From Candidatus Woesearchaeota archaeon (GTDB lineage Archaea > Nanobdellota > Nanobdellia > Woesearchaeales > ARS49), in contig JACQMU010000142.1 of the NCBI GenBank assembly GCA_016203425.1, forward strand, positions 1 to 12,908: a stretch of 12,908 nt of DNA, read 5' to 3'. Positions within the stretch are counted from its first letter, which is position 1; each line of letters starts with the position of its first letter. This document shows, in pieces, positions 6,563 to 12,908 of the stretch. Under the pieces are notes generated by a model. That model did no database searches. It was not told the DNA's origin and saw only the letters and a list, made by a program, of their open reading frames with translations. A program made the translations under genes and the position numbers.

Positions 6563-6697
6563 TCAAATCTTCGCCTGTAGAATTCCCATAGCATAAAGGA
6601 TTATGAATAAAACTCCGCCAAAGATAACCATCACCAACAGCCAGAAAACAATTCTGTCAAGCGCAGCACCACTAACAGAACTTTCTCCACGAGCCAT
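6563..6697 (-). CDS. 44-residue single-span membrane microprotein
   Basis: An intact frame of 44 codons from ATG 6697 to TGA 6563-6565. The product has a short polar N terminus (MARGESSVSGAALDR), one hydrophobic helix at about residues 16-40 (IVFWLLVMVIFGGVL and on), and the end LQAKI. It has no lipobox or cleavage site, so it should stay as a membrane anchor. Support for a real gene comes from a TATA box centred 26 nt upstream inside a 20-bp palindrome, from the strong T/G third-position bias shared with other minus-strand genes, and from filling the only gap in this stretch. It does not look like Sec61-beta. No function can be assigned. It is divergent from the gatDE operon and lies 42 nt upstream of the 165-residue unknown gene. 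Confidence 0.65.
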   Translation of the reverse strand: MARGESSVSGAALDRIVFWLLVMVIFGGVLFIILYAMGILQAKI

Positions 6698-6718
6698 ACA
6701 AAGTTTTATCACATACTC

Positions 6719-6738
6719 GTATAAAAAGCTTTTTATAC
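6719..6738. promoter_or_regulatory. 20-bp perfect palindrome with two opposed TATA boxes
   Basis: GTATAAAAAGCTTTTTATAC is its own reverse complement. The half at 6720-6727 reads TTTTTATA on the minus strand and is centred 26 nt from the microprotein ATG at 6697. The half at 6730-6737 reads TTTTTATA on the plus strand and is centred 36 nt from the ATG of the gatDE operon at 6770, allowing a leader of about 10 nt. The two TATA boxes are so close that one TBP would probably exclude another, implying mutually exclusive or co-regulated divergent transcription. Confidence 0.7.
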
Positions 6739-6769
6739 TGTCCTGCAGTAAACGCAGTGGGGGCGAACA

Positions 6770-7024
6770 ATGGAAAAAGAAGACTCATACAAACAAAATG
6801 ACACAATATTTTATCACGAGGCAGGGCAAATATTTCAAGCAACAGTCGTGGAAAACAACTCAGACGACAAATACGTGCAATACACACTCAACCTATCAAG
6901 GCAAGTGAGCGGGCAAAGACACGGAGAAATTCCACAAGGCGGGCTGGAAATAACAGTCATCAAAGGACAACAAGCCAGAGGCGGAACTTGGAGAATAGCA
7001 CGCTTTCCCCACCCAAATAAGTGA
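6770..7024 (+). CDS. Unknown small protein, first gene of the gatDE operon
   Basis: An 84-residue soluble protein beginning MEKEDSYKQND. I do not recognise the family. By eye it is mainly strands: GQIFQATVVEN (about 19-29), YVQYTLNLS (about 35-43), GLEITVIKG (about 58-66) and GGTWRIARF (about 71-79), with a basic glycine-rich segment (SGQRHGEIPQGG). This suggests a small beta barrel or sheet, with no cysteines and no membrane segment. Its TGA (7022-7024) overlaps a possible GTG start of gatD as GTGA, and the GatD ATG follows after 5 nt, so it is co-transcribed and probably translationally linked with gatD and gatE. A role in amidotransferase assembly, tRNA handling or regulation is inferred from position alone. 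The promoter is the palindromic TATA element at 6719-6738. Confidence 0.75.
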   Translation: MEKEDSYKQNDTIFYHEAGQIFQATVVENNSDDKYVQYTLNLSRQVSGQRHGEIPQGGLEITVIKGQQARGGTWRIARFPHPNK

Positions 7025-7029
7025 AAAAA

Positions 7030-8325
7030 ATGGCAGAACCAGGAGACATAGTTACAATAAAAACACAAGAAGAAAGCATCCAAGGAATGCTGATGCCAGA
7101 AGAAAAAGACTTTGCAGTAATAAAACTCGATACAGGCTACAATATTGGCATTGCAAAAAAACGCATCAAAGAAATCCAAGTACTCCATAAAAAAAAGGAT
7201 AAGAAACCAGTCACGCTCACAATAGCACCACAGCAACAACTACCAACAATATCAATCCTGCACACAGGCGGCACAATAGCATCAAAAGTAGACTACGAAA
7301 CAGGAGGTGTCATCGCAAGATTCACCCCTGAAGAAATCACAACAATGTTCCCAGAACTCAAAGAAATTGCAAACATCAACAGCAGGCTCGTCAGCAACAT
7401 GTGGTCACAGGATTTACGCTTCAGCCACTACAACACACTCATCAAAGAAATCGAAAAAGAAATCAAAAAAGATGTCCAAGGCATAATCATCACGCACGGC
7501 ACAGACACACTCCACTACACAAGCGCAGCACTGGCATTCACAGTACAAAACTCACCAATACCAATCATTCTCGTAGGCTCACAAAGAAGCTCAGACAGAG
7601 GAAGCACTGACGGAGCACTCAATCTTTTGTGCGCAGCAAGATTCATCACACAAACAAGCTTTGCAGGCATTGCGGTATGCATGCACGAAAACACAGGCGA
7701 TGAAAACTGCACCATCCTGCCAGCAACAAAATGCAGAAAAATGCACACGAGCAGACGAGACGCATTCCAACCAATAAATACAATACCATGGGCACGCGTC
7801 ATTTACCCAGAAAAAAAAATAGAATTCCTGCGAACAGACTATCAACGAAAACACACCAACAAGCCAAACATAACATTCTTCAAAGAAGATTTGAAAATAG
7901 CAATCCTAAAACAACACACAAATATGAATTCAGAACAGTACGAGTTTTATGAAAATTACGACGGGCTTGTCATCGAAACAACAGGACTCGGCAACCTGCC
8001 AACAAGCGAAATCGACGAACACACAAAAGAACACAGCAAAATCTTCAAAACACTACAAAAACTCGCAAAAAAAATGCCAGTCGTACTGGCACCACAAACA
8101 ATATACGGCATGCTCAACCTCAATGTTTACGAAAACCAAAGAAAACTACAAGAGATAGGCATTTTAGGACACCTGTCAGACACGACACCAGAAACAACAT
8201 TCATCAAACTCGCATGGCTACTAAGCAATCATGACAAAGAAGAAACAAAAGAACTCATGCGCAAAAACATTGCTGGCGAGATTTCAGAAAGAATAGAACA
8301 AAACACTTTTCTCTGGCACAAATAA
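7030..8325 (+). CDS. gatD: Glutamyl-tRNA(Gln) amidotransferase subunit D
   Basis: GatD is the asparaginase-type subunit that releases ammonia from Gln or Asn for GatE, which converts Glu-tRNA(Gln) to Gln-tRNA(Gln); this route is typical of archaea. The product is 425 residues. A small N-terminal beta domain (about 3-50, GDIVTIKTQEES onward) precedes the asparaginase domain, with HTGGT (72-76) holding the nucleophilic Thr region, HGTD (150-153) with the Thr-Asp pair, and Lys231 before MHTSRRDAF completing the usual catalytic set. ATG 7030 is chosen; GTG 7021, overlapping the upstream stop as GTGA, would add MKK and could also serve, while the same GTGA may act as a weak Shine-Dalgarno site. 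The stop overlaps the gatE start as TAATG, so D and E should be made in balance. Confidence 0.96.
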   Translation: MAEPGDIVTIKTQEESIQGMLMPEEKDFAVIKLDTGYNIGIAKKRIKEIQVLHKKKDKKPVTLTIAPQQQLPTISILHTGGTIASKVDYETGGVIARFTPEEITTMFPELKEIANINSRLVSNMWSQDLRFSHYNTLIKEIEKEIKKDVQGIIITHGTDTLHYTSAALAFTVQNSPIPIILVGSQRSSDRGSTDGALNLLCAARFITQTSFAGIAVCMHENTGDENCTILPATKCRKMHTSRRDAFQPINTIPWARVIYPEKKIEFLRTDYQRKHTNKPNITFFKEDLKIAILKQHTNMNSEQYEFYENYDGLVIETTGLGNLPTSEIDEHTKEHSKIFKTLQKLAKKMPVVLAPQTIYGMLNLNVYENQRKLQEIGILGHLSDTTPETTFIKLAWLLSNHDKEETKELMRKNIAGEISERIEQNTFLWHK

Positions 8326-10181
8326 TGGTGCACACAAAAGACACAAACTGGCAGGATTTAGGACTCAAGTGCGGCATTGAAATACACCAACAATTAGAAG
8401 GACAAAAACTATTCTGCAAATGCCTAACACAATTGCGCGACGACGAACCAGACATAACTTTTGTGCGCAAAATAAGAGCCTCAGCAGGCGAGCTCGGACA
8501 AATAGACAAGGCAGCAGAACAAGAAATGAAAAAAGGCAAGCACTTTATTTATCAAGCTTACAACGACACAAACTGCCTTGTTGAAATGGACGAACAACCA
8601 CCAATGCCCACCTCAAAAGAAAATTTGGAGACAGCACTTGTTGTTGCAAAACTGCTTGGAGCAAAATTTGTTGACGAAATACAATTCATGCGAAAAACAA
8701 TTGTCAACGGCTCAACAACCTCAGGATTTCAAAGAACAGCACTCATCGCCCAAAACGGAATCATAAAAAGCGAGACAGGCACAGTAAGAATTCCAACAAT
8801 AATTCTTGAAGAAGAAGCAGCAAAAGAAATCTCACAAGACAAAACATCAGTCACGTTCCGCCTTGACAGACTCGGAATTCCACTAATAGAAATCAGCACA
8901 TCACCAGACATCAAAACACCCGAACACTGCAAAGAAATTGCAGAAAAAATTGGCCTGTTATTAAGAAGCACAGGAAAAGCAAAAAGAGGACTCGGAACAA
9001 TACGGCAAGACGTCAATGTTTCAATAAAAGACGGCACAAGAGTTGAAATCAAAGGCGCACAAGATTTGAGAGCACTGCCAAAACTTGTAGAAACAGAAGC
9101 ATTCAGGCAAAAAAAACTGTTAGAAATACGAGAAGAATTAAGAAAAAGAAACGCAAAAGAAATCACACTCAATATTATCGACGTAACAAACATACTCCAA
9201 CACTCAGGCTCAAAAATAATCAATAAAGCAATACAACAAGGCGCAAAAATTCTGGCCATAAACCTGCCGGAATTTGCAGGACTACTCGGCAAAGAACTCC
9301 AGCAAAACAAAAGATTAGGAACAGAAATGAGCGAAAGAGCAAAAGTCATAGCAGGCATAAGCGGAATATTCCACTCAGACGAACTGCCAGCATACGGCAT
9401 AGAACAAAGAGAAGTAGACGAGCTTAAAGGCAGCCTTAACTGCAAGCCAACAGACGCATTTGTCATAATAGCTGACGAGAAACAACGCGCAGAACGCGCA
9501 CTAACAGCAGTCATCCAAAGAGCAAACGAAACAATAATCGGAGTGCCAAACGAGGTCAGAAAAGCAAACGACGACGGCACAACAAGTTATTTACGCCCAA
9601 TGCCAGGAGCAGCACGAATGTACCCAGAAACAGACGTACAGCCAATAATAATTTCAAAAAAAGAAACAGATGAAATAAAACTCCCAGAACTCATCGAAGA
9701 CAAAATACACAGGTATGAAACATTCGGGCTAAGCAAAGACATTGCACAAACACTCGCAAAAACAGACAAAACAACATTCTTTGAAGATGCTGTAAGAAAA
9801 TACAGAAAAATCAAGCCAGCATACATTGCAGAATTATTAATTGGGGCAGAAAAAGCAGCCAAAAAACAATTCAACACAGACATCAACCCAACAGAAGAAG
9901 ATTTCACAGCACTATTTCAAGCACTCGACAAAGGAGAGATTGCAAAAGAAAATGTGTTAGAAATTCTAAAACAAAACAAGCCAGTAACAGATATTATTCA
10001 CCAATACAAACTAATTAGCGATGCAGAATTAAAAGAAATATTGCAAGGCATTGTTGAACAGAATAAGGATTTGCCGTTCAACGCACTCATCGGAAAAGCA
10101 ATGCAACAATTACGCGGCAAAGCAGAAGGAAAAAAAATTGCTGAACTCCTGCAAAAACTCACGCAGAGCCCAACAAATTAA
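8325..10181 (+). CDS. gatE: Glutamyl-tRNA(Gln) amidotransferase subunit E
   Basis: GatE binds Glu-tRNA(Gln), activates the glutamate with ATP and amidates it with ammonia from GatD. The 618-residue length fits the archaeal family. Visible features are the GatB-like cradle start GIEIHQQLEG (17-26) with the metal-type FCKC (30-33), RLDRLGIPLIEIS (179-191) and GLGTIRQDVNVS (222-233). An archaeal insertion related to the GAD domain of bacterial AspRS follows at roughly 290-415, then SYLRPMPGAARMYPETD (421-437), and a helical C-terminal domain of YqeY type (about 480-618) that contacts tRNA. The ATG overlaps the gatD stop by one base (TAATG). The last 23 bases overlap the end of the opposing glycosyltransferase gene. 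Confidence 0.97.
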   Translation: MVHTKDTNWQDLGLKCGIEIHQQLEGQKLFCKCLTQLRDDEPDITFVRKIRASAGELGQIDKAAEQEMKKGKHFIYQAYNDTNCLVEMDEQPPMPTSKENLETALVVAKLLGAKFVDEIQFMRKTIVNGSTTSGFQRTALIAQNGIIKSETGTVRIPTIILEEEAAKEISQDKTSVTFRLDRLGIPLIEISTSPDIKTPEHCKEIAEKIGLLLRSTGKAKRGLGTIRQDVNVSIKDGTRVEIKGAQDLRALPKLVETEAFRQKKLLEIREELRKRNAKEITLNIIDVTNILQHSGSKIINKAIQQGAKILAINLPEFAGLLGKELQQNKRLGTEMSERAKVIAGISGIFHSDELPAYGIEQREVDELKGSLNCKPTDAFVIIADEKQRAERALTAVIQRANETIIGVPNEVRKANDDGTTSYLRPMPGAARMYPETDVQPIIISKKETDEIKLPELIEDKIHRYETFGLSKDIAQTLAKTDKTTFFEDAVRKYRKIKPAYIAELLIGAEKAAKKQFNTDINPTEEDFTALFQALDKGEIAKENVLEILKQNKPVTDIIHQYKLISDAELKEILQGIVEQNKDLPFNALIGKAMQQLRGKAEGKKIAELLQKLTQSPTN

Positions 10182-11229
10182 TTATTTCTTCAATCGAAGC
10201 AAAGGTTTTCTCAACATGCCAACTCTTTTTTCCACCATTCTTACGAGCATTAATACTTTTCAAGAAACTGCCAACAACCAGTTCAGAAACATTATCCGCA
10301 GCACAACCATTCCCAGTTTTTCCAAGAAAAAAAGCATTCACCAACTGTTCACCATGACCACGAATAGGAATTGACAAAACAGGCTTTCCAAGAAACACTG
10401 CTTCAGTCATCAACGAAATACCACCATTAGTGATAACAGCCTTCGCAGAACACAAATCATCAAAAAATTCATCCTCATTAAAAGGTTTGAATACAATATT
10501 CTGTTCAATCCCACTCTTTGCAAAACCATAGACGACAAATTGCTGTTGTGGAAATTGTTTTAACACGCGTAAGAGTTCATGGTATGTTCCAGAAGTCTGG
10601 TAAACAAGAACATTGCCTCCAACAACAGATTTATGTTTTACAATTTCCTCACGAATAATTGGCTCAACGTACTTTACACGTATGTCACTCAATGGAATCT
10701 GAAAAAAAGATGGAATAACAACCGCATCAGCATAAGGAACAGTAATGGTTGTCACAAACCACAATGTAAGGCGCGCCCACCAGTTATGCTCTTGCAAACC
10801 AATTCTTGCAGGACTTTGTTTGTTTCTCAAAAAAGGCTGTGGCGGCAGATAATGGCCAGGCAGTTGAATACTAATTAAAGGAACACGCAAAATAATTGCA
10901 GACCAAGCACTCCCTGGCTCAAAATCAGTAATTACAACATCAGGACGATTACGAAGCATGAACGAAAAAACTTTCAAAAACGAAAAAAAATACCAAGGCG
11001 ACTTCAAAACATTATAAACAACAGTTTTAAACACAGACATTTTATTTTCACTATACTTCAACCGCATGCTTTCAATTCTATTAACATTAAGCCAGCGTTG
11101 TATGTAAACAAACGCTTTACCCCCAGCAAAAATTCTAACAGAATGACGCTTTAACAAGTACTGAATTAAAGGCCTACTGCGCGTTGCATGACCAAGACCT
11201 TCACCAGCAATTCCGTAAAAGATTTTCAT
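10159..11229 (-). CDS. MurG-like glycosyltransferase (MJ1255 type)
   Basis: A 356-residue GT-B fold glycosyltransferase. The N-terminal GIAGEGLGHATRSRP (6-20) is the glycine-rich acceptor-side loop of the MurG/UDP-glycosyltransferase clan and matches the archaeal MJ1255-like set. The C-terminal half carries ITNGGISLMTEAVFLGKP followed by IPIRGHGEQ, the usual nucleotide-sugar binding region, where the conserved Glu-type contact lies in MTEA. Hydrophobic patches near 70-90 and 150-170 suggest membrane association, consistent with a lipid-linked or surface-glycan acceptor, though the substrate is unknown. ATG 11229 is about 29 nt from the symmetric TATA element shared with tRNA-Arg. A GAGAGG lies 8 nt upstream, but would probably fall before the transcript start. 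The tail overlaps gatE by 23 bases. Confidence 0.87.
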   Translation of the reverse strand: MKIFYGIAGEGLGHATRSRPLIQYLLKRHSVRIFAGGKAFVYIQRWLNVNRIESMRLKYSENKMSVFKTVVYNVLKSPWYFFSFLKVFSFMLRNRPDVVITDFEPGSAWSAIILRVPLISIQLPGHYLPPQPFLRNKQSPARIGLQEHNWWARLTLWFVTTITVPYADAVVIPSFFQIPLSDIRVKYVEPIIREEIVKHKSVVGGNVLVYQTSGTYHELLRVLKQFPQQQFVVYGFAKSGIEQNIVFKPFNEDEFFDDLCSAKAVITNGGISLMTEAVFLGKPVLSIPIRGHGEQLVNAFFLGKTGNGCAADNVSELVVGSFLKSINARKNGGKKSWHVEKTFASIEEIINLLGSA

Positions 11230-11254
11230 ATTTATTTCCTCTCATAGAAGGTAT

Positions 11255-11262
11255 TTATATAA
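11255..11262. promoter_or_regulatory. Symmetric TATA element shared by glycosyltransferase gene and tRNA-Arg
   Basis: TTATATAA is palindromic and is the only convincing TATA motif in the 55-bp gap. Its centre is 26 nt from the first base of tRNA-Arg on the plus strand and 29 nt from the ATG at 11229 on the minus strand, so one TBP site could serve both directions. Orientation would then be set by flanking BRE bases. Confidence 0.6.
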
Positions 11263-11284
11263 GATTCGTTTTCAAAAGAGCAAT

Positions 11285-11359
11285 GCGCCTGTAGCTCAGC
11301 TTGGATAGAGCGGCAGGTTCCTAACCTGAAGATCGGGGGTTCGAATCCTCCCGGGCGCG
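11285..11359 (+). tRNA. tRNA-Arg (anticodon CCT)
   Basis: The acceptor stem GCGCCTG (11285-11291) pairs with CGGGCGC (11352-11358). The D arm closes GCTC with GAGC. The anticodon stem has four pairs (CAGG with CCTG) plus a G27-A43 mismatch, around the loop TTCCTAA (anticodon CCT, reading AGG). The T stem GGGGG pairs with CCTCC, with one G-U, around TTCGAAT. The discriminator is G11359 and no CCA is encoded. Position 13 is C, so this tRNA is not itself a U13 substrate of TruD. The truD reading frame begins at the very next base, so tRNase Z cleavage would create the 5' end of the truD mRNA. Confidence 0.93.
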
Positions 11360-12271
11360 TTGGCATATATCATTAAACAACAACCACAAGATTTCATTGT
11401 CAAAGAAATATTTAATCCGACACTTCAACAAACAGGAAACTACACTTACTTTCTTCTCAAAAAAACAAATTACACAACACTAAACGCTGTTCAAAAAATA
11501 GCAAAAATGCTCAGAATACCATTAAAACACATAGGATTTGCAGGCACAAAAGACAAGCATGCAGTGACTGAACAAATCTGCTCGGCAAAAAATGTTAACA
11601 AAGAACAAATAGAAAAAATCAAAATAAAAGATATACAAATAAAGTTTATCGGCTATGCCGACAAACCAGCATCACTCGGAGACCATGAAGGGAATCACTT
11701 CATAATTGTTGTCAGAAATATCAGCCAAGAACCACCCCAAAGAACAAAATTCATAAATTATTTTGGAGAACAAAGATTTAGCATAAATAATTCATTGATT
11801 GGAAAACTTATCGTGCAGAAAAAGTTCAAAGAAGCAACAGAAATCCTCAATGAACACACTGTAAAAGCACACCTGCAACAACACCCACAAGATTATCTCG
11901 GAGCAATCAAAACACTGCCAATAAAACAATTAAAATTCTACATTCATGCTTACCAATCAAAATTATGGAACGAACTTGCAGCAACCACCAAAGAAACAAC
12001 ACTGTCACTAATCGGATTCGGAACAAAAGAAACATCTATCATTAAAGAAATTCTAAAAAAAGAAAACATCACCACAAGAGACTTCATCATCAAGCCATTT
12101 CCAGAATTAAGTTCAGAAGGCGGAGAAAGAACAGTATTCGTGGAAGCCACAAACATAAAAATAAGCGCGCTTGAAGACGATGAACTCAATCAAGGAATGA
12201 AAAAAACAACCATCACATTCACACTTGCAAAAGGGAGTTATGCAACAGAATTCATACGGCAATTATTTTAG
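11360..12271 (+). CDS. truD: tRNA pseudouridine synthase TruD
   Basis: TruD isomerises U13 of certain tRNAs to pseudouridine. Family blocks are visible: DFIVKEIF (11-18), the catalytic loop GFAGTKDKHAVTEQ with the Asp nucleophile D65, NYFGEQRFS, LKFYIHAYQSKLWNELA, and the closing LAKGSYATEFIRQL. At 303 residues it is short for the family (E. coli about 350, many archaeal members longer), mainly in the region between QRFS and AYQSK, so the TRUD insertion domain seems reduced; the catalytic parts are present. The start is TTG 11360. An in-frame TGA lies at 11327 inside the tRNA, no ATG or GTG occurs between, and the next ATG falls after the DFIV and YTYF blocks, so TTG is needed. It overlaps adk tail to tail by 9 bases. 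Confidence 0.93.
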   Translation: MAYIIKQQPQDFIVKEIFNPTLQQTGNYTYFLLKKTNYTTLNAVQKIAKMLRIPLKHIGFAGTKDKHAVTEQICSAKNVNKEQIEKIKIKDIQIKFIGYADKPASLGDHEGNHFIIVVRNISQEPPQRTKFINYFGEQRFSINNSLIGKLIVQKKFKEATEILNEHTVKAHLQQHPQDYLGAIKTLPIKQLKFYIHAYQSKLWNELAATTKETTLSLIGFGTKETSIIKEILKKENITTRDFIIKPFPELSSEGGERTVFVEATNIKISALEDDELNQGMKKTTITFTLAKGSYATEFIRQLF

Positions 12272-12886
12272 TAATGCAAGAATCTTCTTAAAAGCAACAC
12301 CAACAGGCACTGAAGCATCAACCGATACAAGCTTATTCTGTTTCTTAAAATAATCCATAACAGGCTCTGTAACCTTGTGATACAATTTAAGGCGCTTTTT
12401 GATTAAAGCAGGAGTATCATCTTTTCTCCTCACAAGCTTTCCGCCACATTTGTCACACAAACCACTCTTCTTCGGAAGCAGGGTAATACCATAAACTGTA
12501 TCACACCTCATGCACTGCCAGCGATTACTCAAGCGCTTTATTGCCAAAGCATCACTAACTTTCAGCTCGACAACAACATCAACACGCGTTATTTTGCCCA
12601 ACATCTTTGCCTGCCCAACATCACGAGGAAAACCATCAAGAATAAATCCATTCTTACAATCATTTTTTGCAAGGCGCTTCAAAAGGATTTTCGGAGCAAT
12701 ACTTGGAGCGATAAGCTCACCACGTTCCATCGTTGATTTAATATTTTTACCAATAACTGTGTTCTTTTCAGCCTCATCACGCAACAATTGACCAGCATCA
12801 ATGTGTGGAAGCTTAAGCTTTTCACTCAACAAATTCGCCTGCGTGCCTTTCCCACTGCCCTGAGGGCCAAGAATAACAATGCGCAT
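12263..12886 (-). CDS. adk: Adenylate kinase, zinc-finger long form
   Basis: Interconverts AMP plus ATP and two ADP in the cytoplasm. The 207-residue product has the P loop GPQGSGKGT (7-15), the AMP-binding DAGQLLRDE (30-38), the FILDGFPRD block (81-89), and a LID domain with the Zn ligands C125, C128, C144 and C147 (CX2C, 15 residues, CX2C), then RRKDD. This is the long type usual in bacteria and found in some archaea, not the short trimeric archaeal AdkA, which hints at ancient transfer or a DPANN-like lineage. The Lid length is normal and all motifs look intact. ATG 12886 is 22 bases from the window end; only an AT-rich TTTTATTTT stretch is visible upstream, so the promoter is probably cut off. 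The TAA overlaps the truD stop region by 9 bases. Confidence 0.96.
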   Translation of the reverse strand: MRIVILGPQGSGKGTQANLLSEKLKLPHIDAGQLLRDEAEKNTVIGKNIKSTMERGELIAPSIAPKILLKRLAKNDCKNGFILDGFPRDVGQAKMLGKITRVDVVVELKVSDALAIKRLSNRWQCMRCDTVYGITLLPKKSGLCDKCGGKLVRRKDDTPALIKKRLKLYHKVTEPVMDYFKKQNKLVSVDASVPVGVAFKKILALLK

Positions 12887-12908
12887 AAAAGAAAATAAAA
12901 CATACTAC

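Noticed and set aside
6563..6697. 44-residue protein as Sec61-beta/SecG
   Set aside because: Size and a single span fit, but it lacks the proline-containing conserved stretch before the helix that I would expect, so it is left unnamed.
6672..6887. Minus-strand frame overlapping the gatDE promoter
   Set aside because: It crosses the palindromic promoter and runs in a different frame from the 44-residue gene, and its translation has no coherent features.
8729..9907. Minus-strand frames inside gatE
   Set aside because: Antisense shadows, rich in Ser and hydrophobic residues by reverse-complementing the A/C-ending codons; gatE itself is intact and conserved.
11238..11243. GAGAGG as ribosome binding site for the glycosyltransferase
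   Set aside because: With the TATA element at 11255-11262 the transcript should begin only a few bases before the ATG, so this motif probably lies upstream of the mRNA.

Overview
The window looks like a chromosomal segment of an archaeon, probably a small-genome, DPANN-like lineage (the rank is inference). Archaeal markers are GatD plus GatE (the archaea-specific Glu-tRNA(Gln) amidotransferase), deoxyhypusine synthase, a two-ring Cdc48/VAT ATPase, an MJ1255-type MurG-like glycosyltransferase, and TATA boxes set about 25-30 nt upstream of start codons as expected for leaderless mRNAs. The adenylate kinase, in contrast, is of the zinc-finger type common in bacteria. Genes are packed tightly, convergent neighbours overlap, and no gap exceeds about 75 bp. 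I see no mobile elements, CRISPR arrays, rRNA or sign of phage.

Layout. 24-96: tRNA-Val(CAC), whose last three bases coincide with the stop codon of an opposing TatD-family hydrolase (94-894, minus). 935-2205 (minus): deoxyhypusine synthase followed by a small helical protein of unknown function joined through an ATGA overlap. 2239-3192 (minus): a Na+/Ca2+-exchanger-family transporter with altered cation-site residues. Across a compact divergent promoter lies a SecB-like small protein (3271-3678), then Cdc48 (3697-5985). A stem-loop separates Cdc48 from a convergent unknown protein (6023-6520, minus). A 44-residue single-span membrane protein (6563-6697, minus) comes next, divergent from an operon of an unknown 84-residue protein, gatD and gatE (6770-10181). 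Their promoters share a perfect 20-bp palindrome holding two opposed TATA boxes. A glycosyltransferase (10159-11229, minus) overlaps gatE tail to tail and shares one symmetric TATA element with a divergent tRNA-Arg(CCT). The truD reading frame starts on a TTG immediately after the last base of that tRNA. truD overlaps adenylate kinase (12263-12886, minus) tail to tail.

Themes. Most genes serve translation and protein quality: tRNAs, Gln-tRNA formation (GatDE), pseudouridylation (TruD), hypusination of aIF5A (deoxyhypusine synthase), protein unfolding (Cdc48) and a possible holdase (SecB-like). The most interesting features are the economical architecture (shared symmetric TATA elements, a tRNA directly abutting a TTG start, overlapping tails), two unknown small proteins coupled to essential translation enzymes, and a strong strand asymmetry: plus-strand genes favour A/C at third codon positions while minus-strand genes favour T/G. 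No clearly new multi-gene system such as a defence island or biosynthetic cluster is visible; the novelty is in small proteins and gene arrangement.
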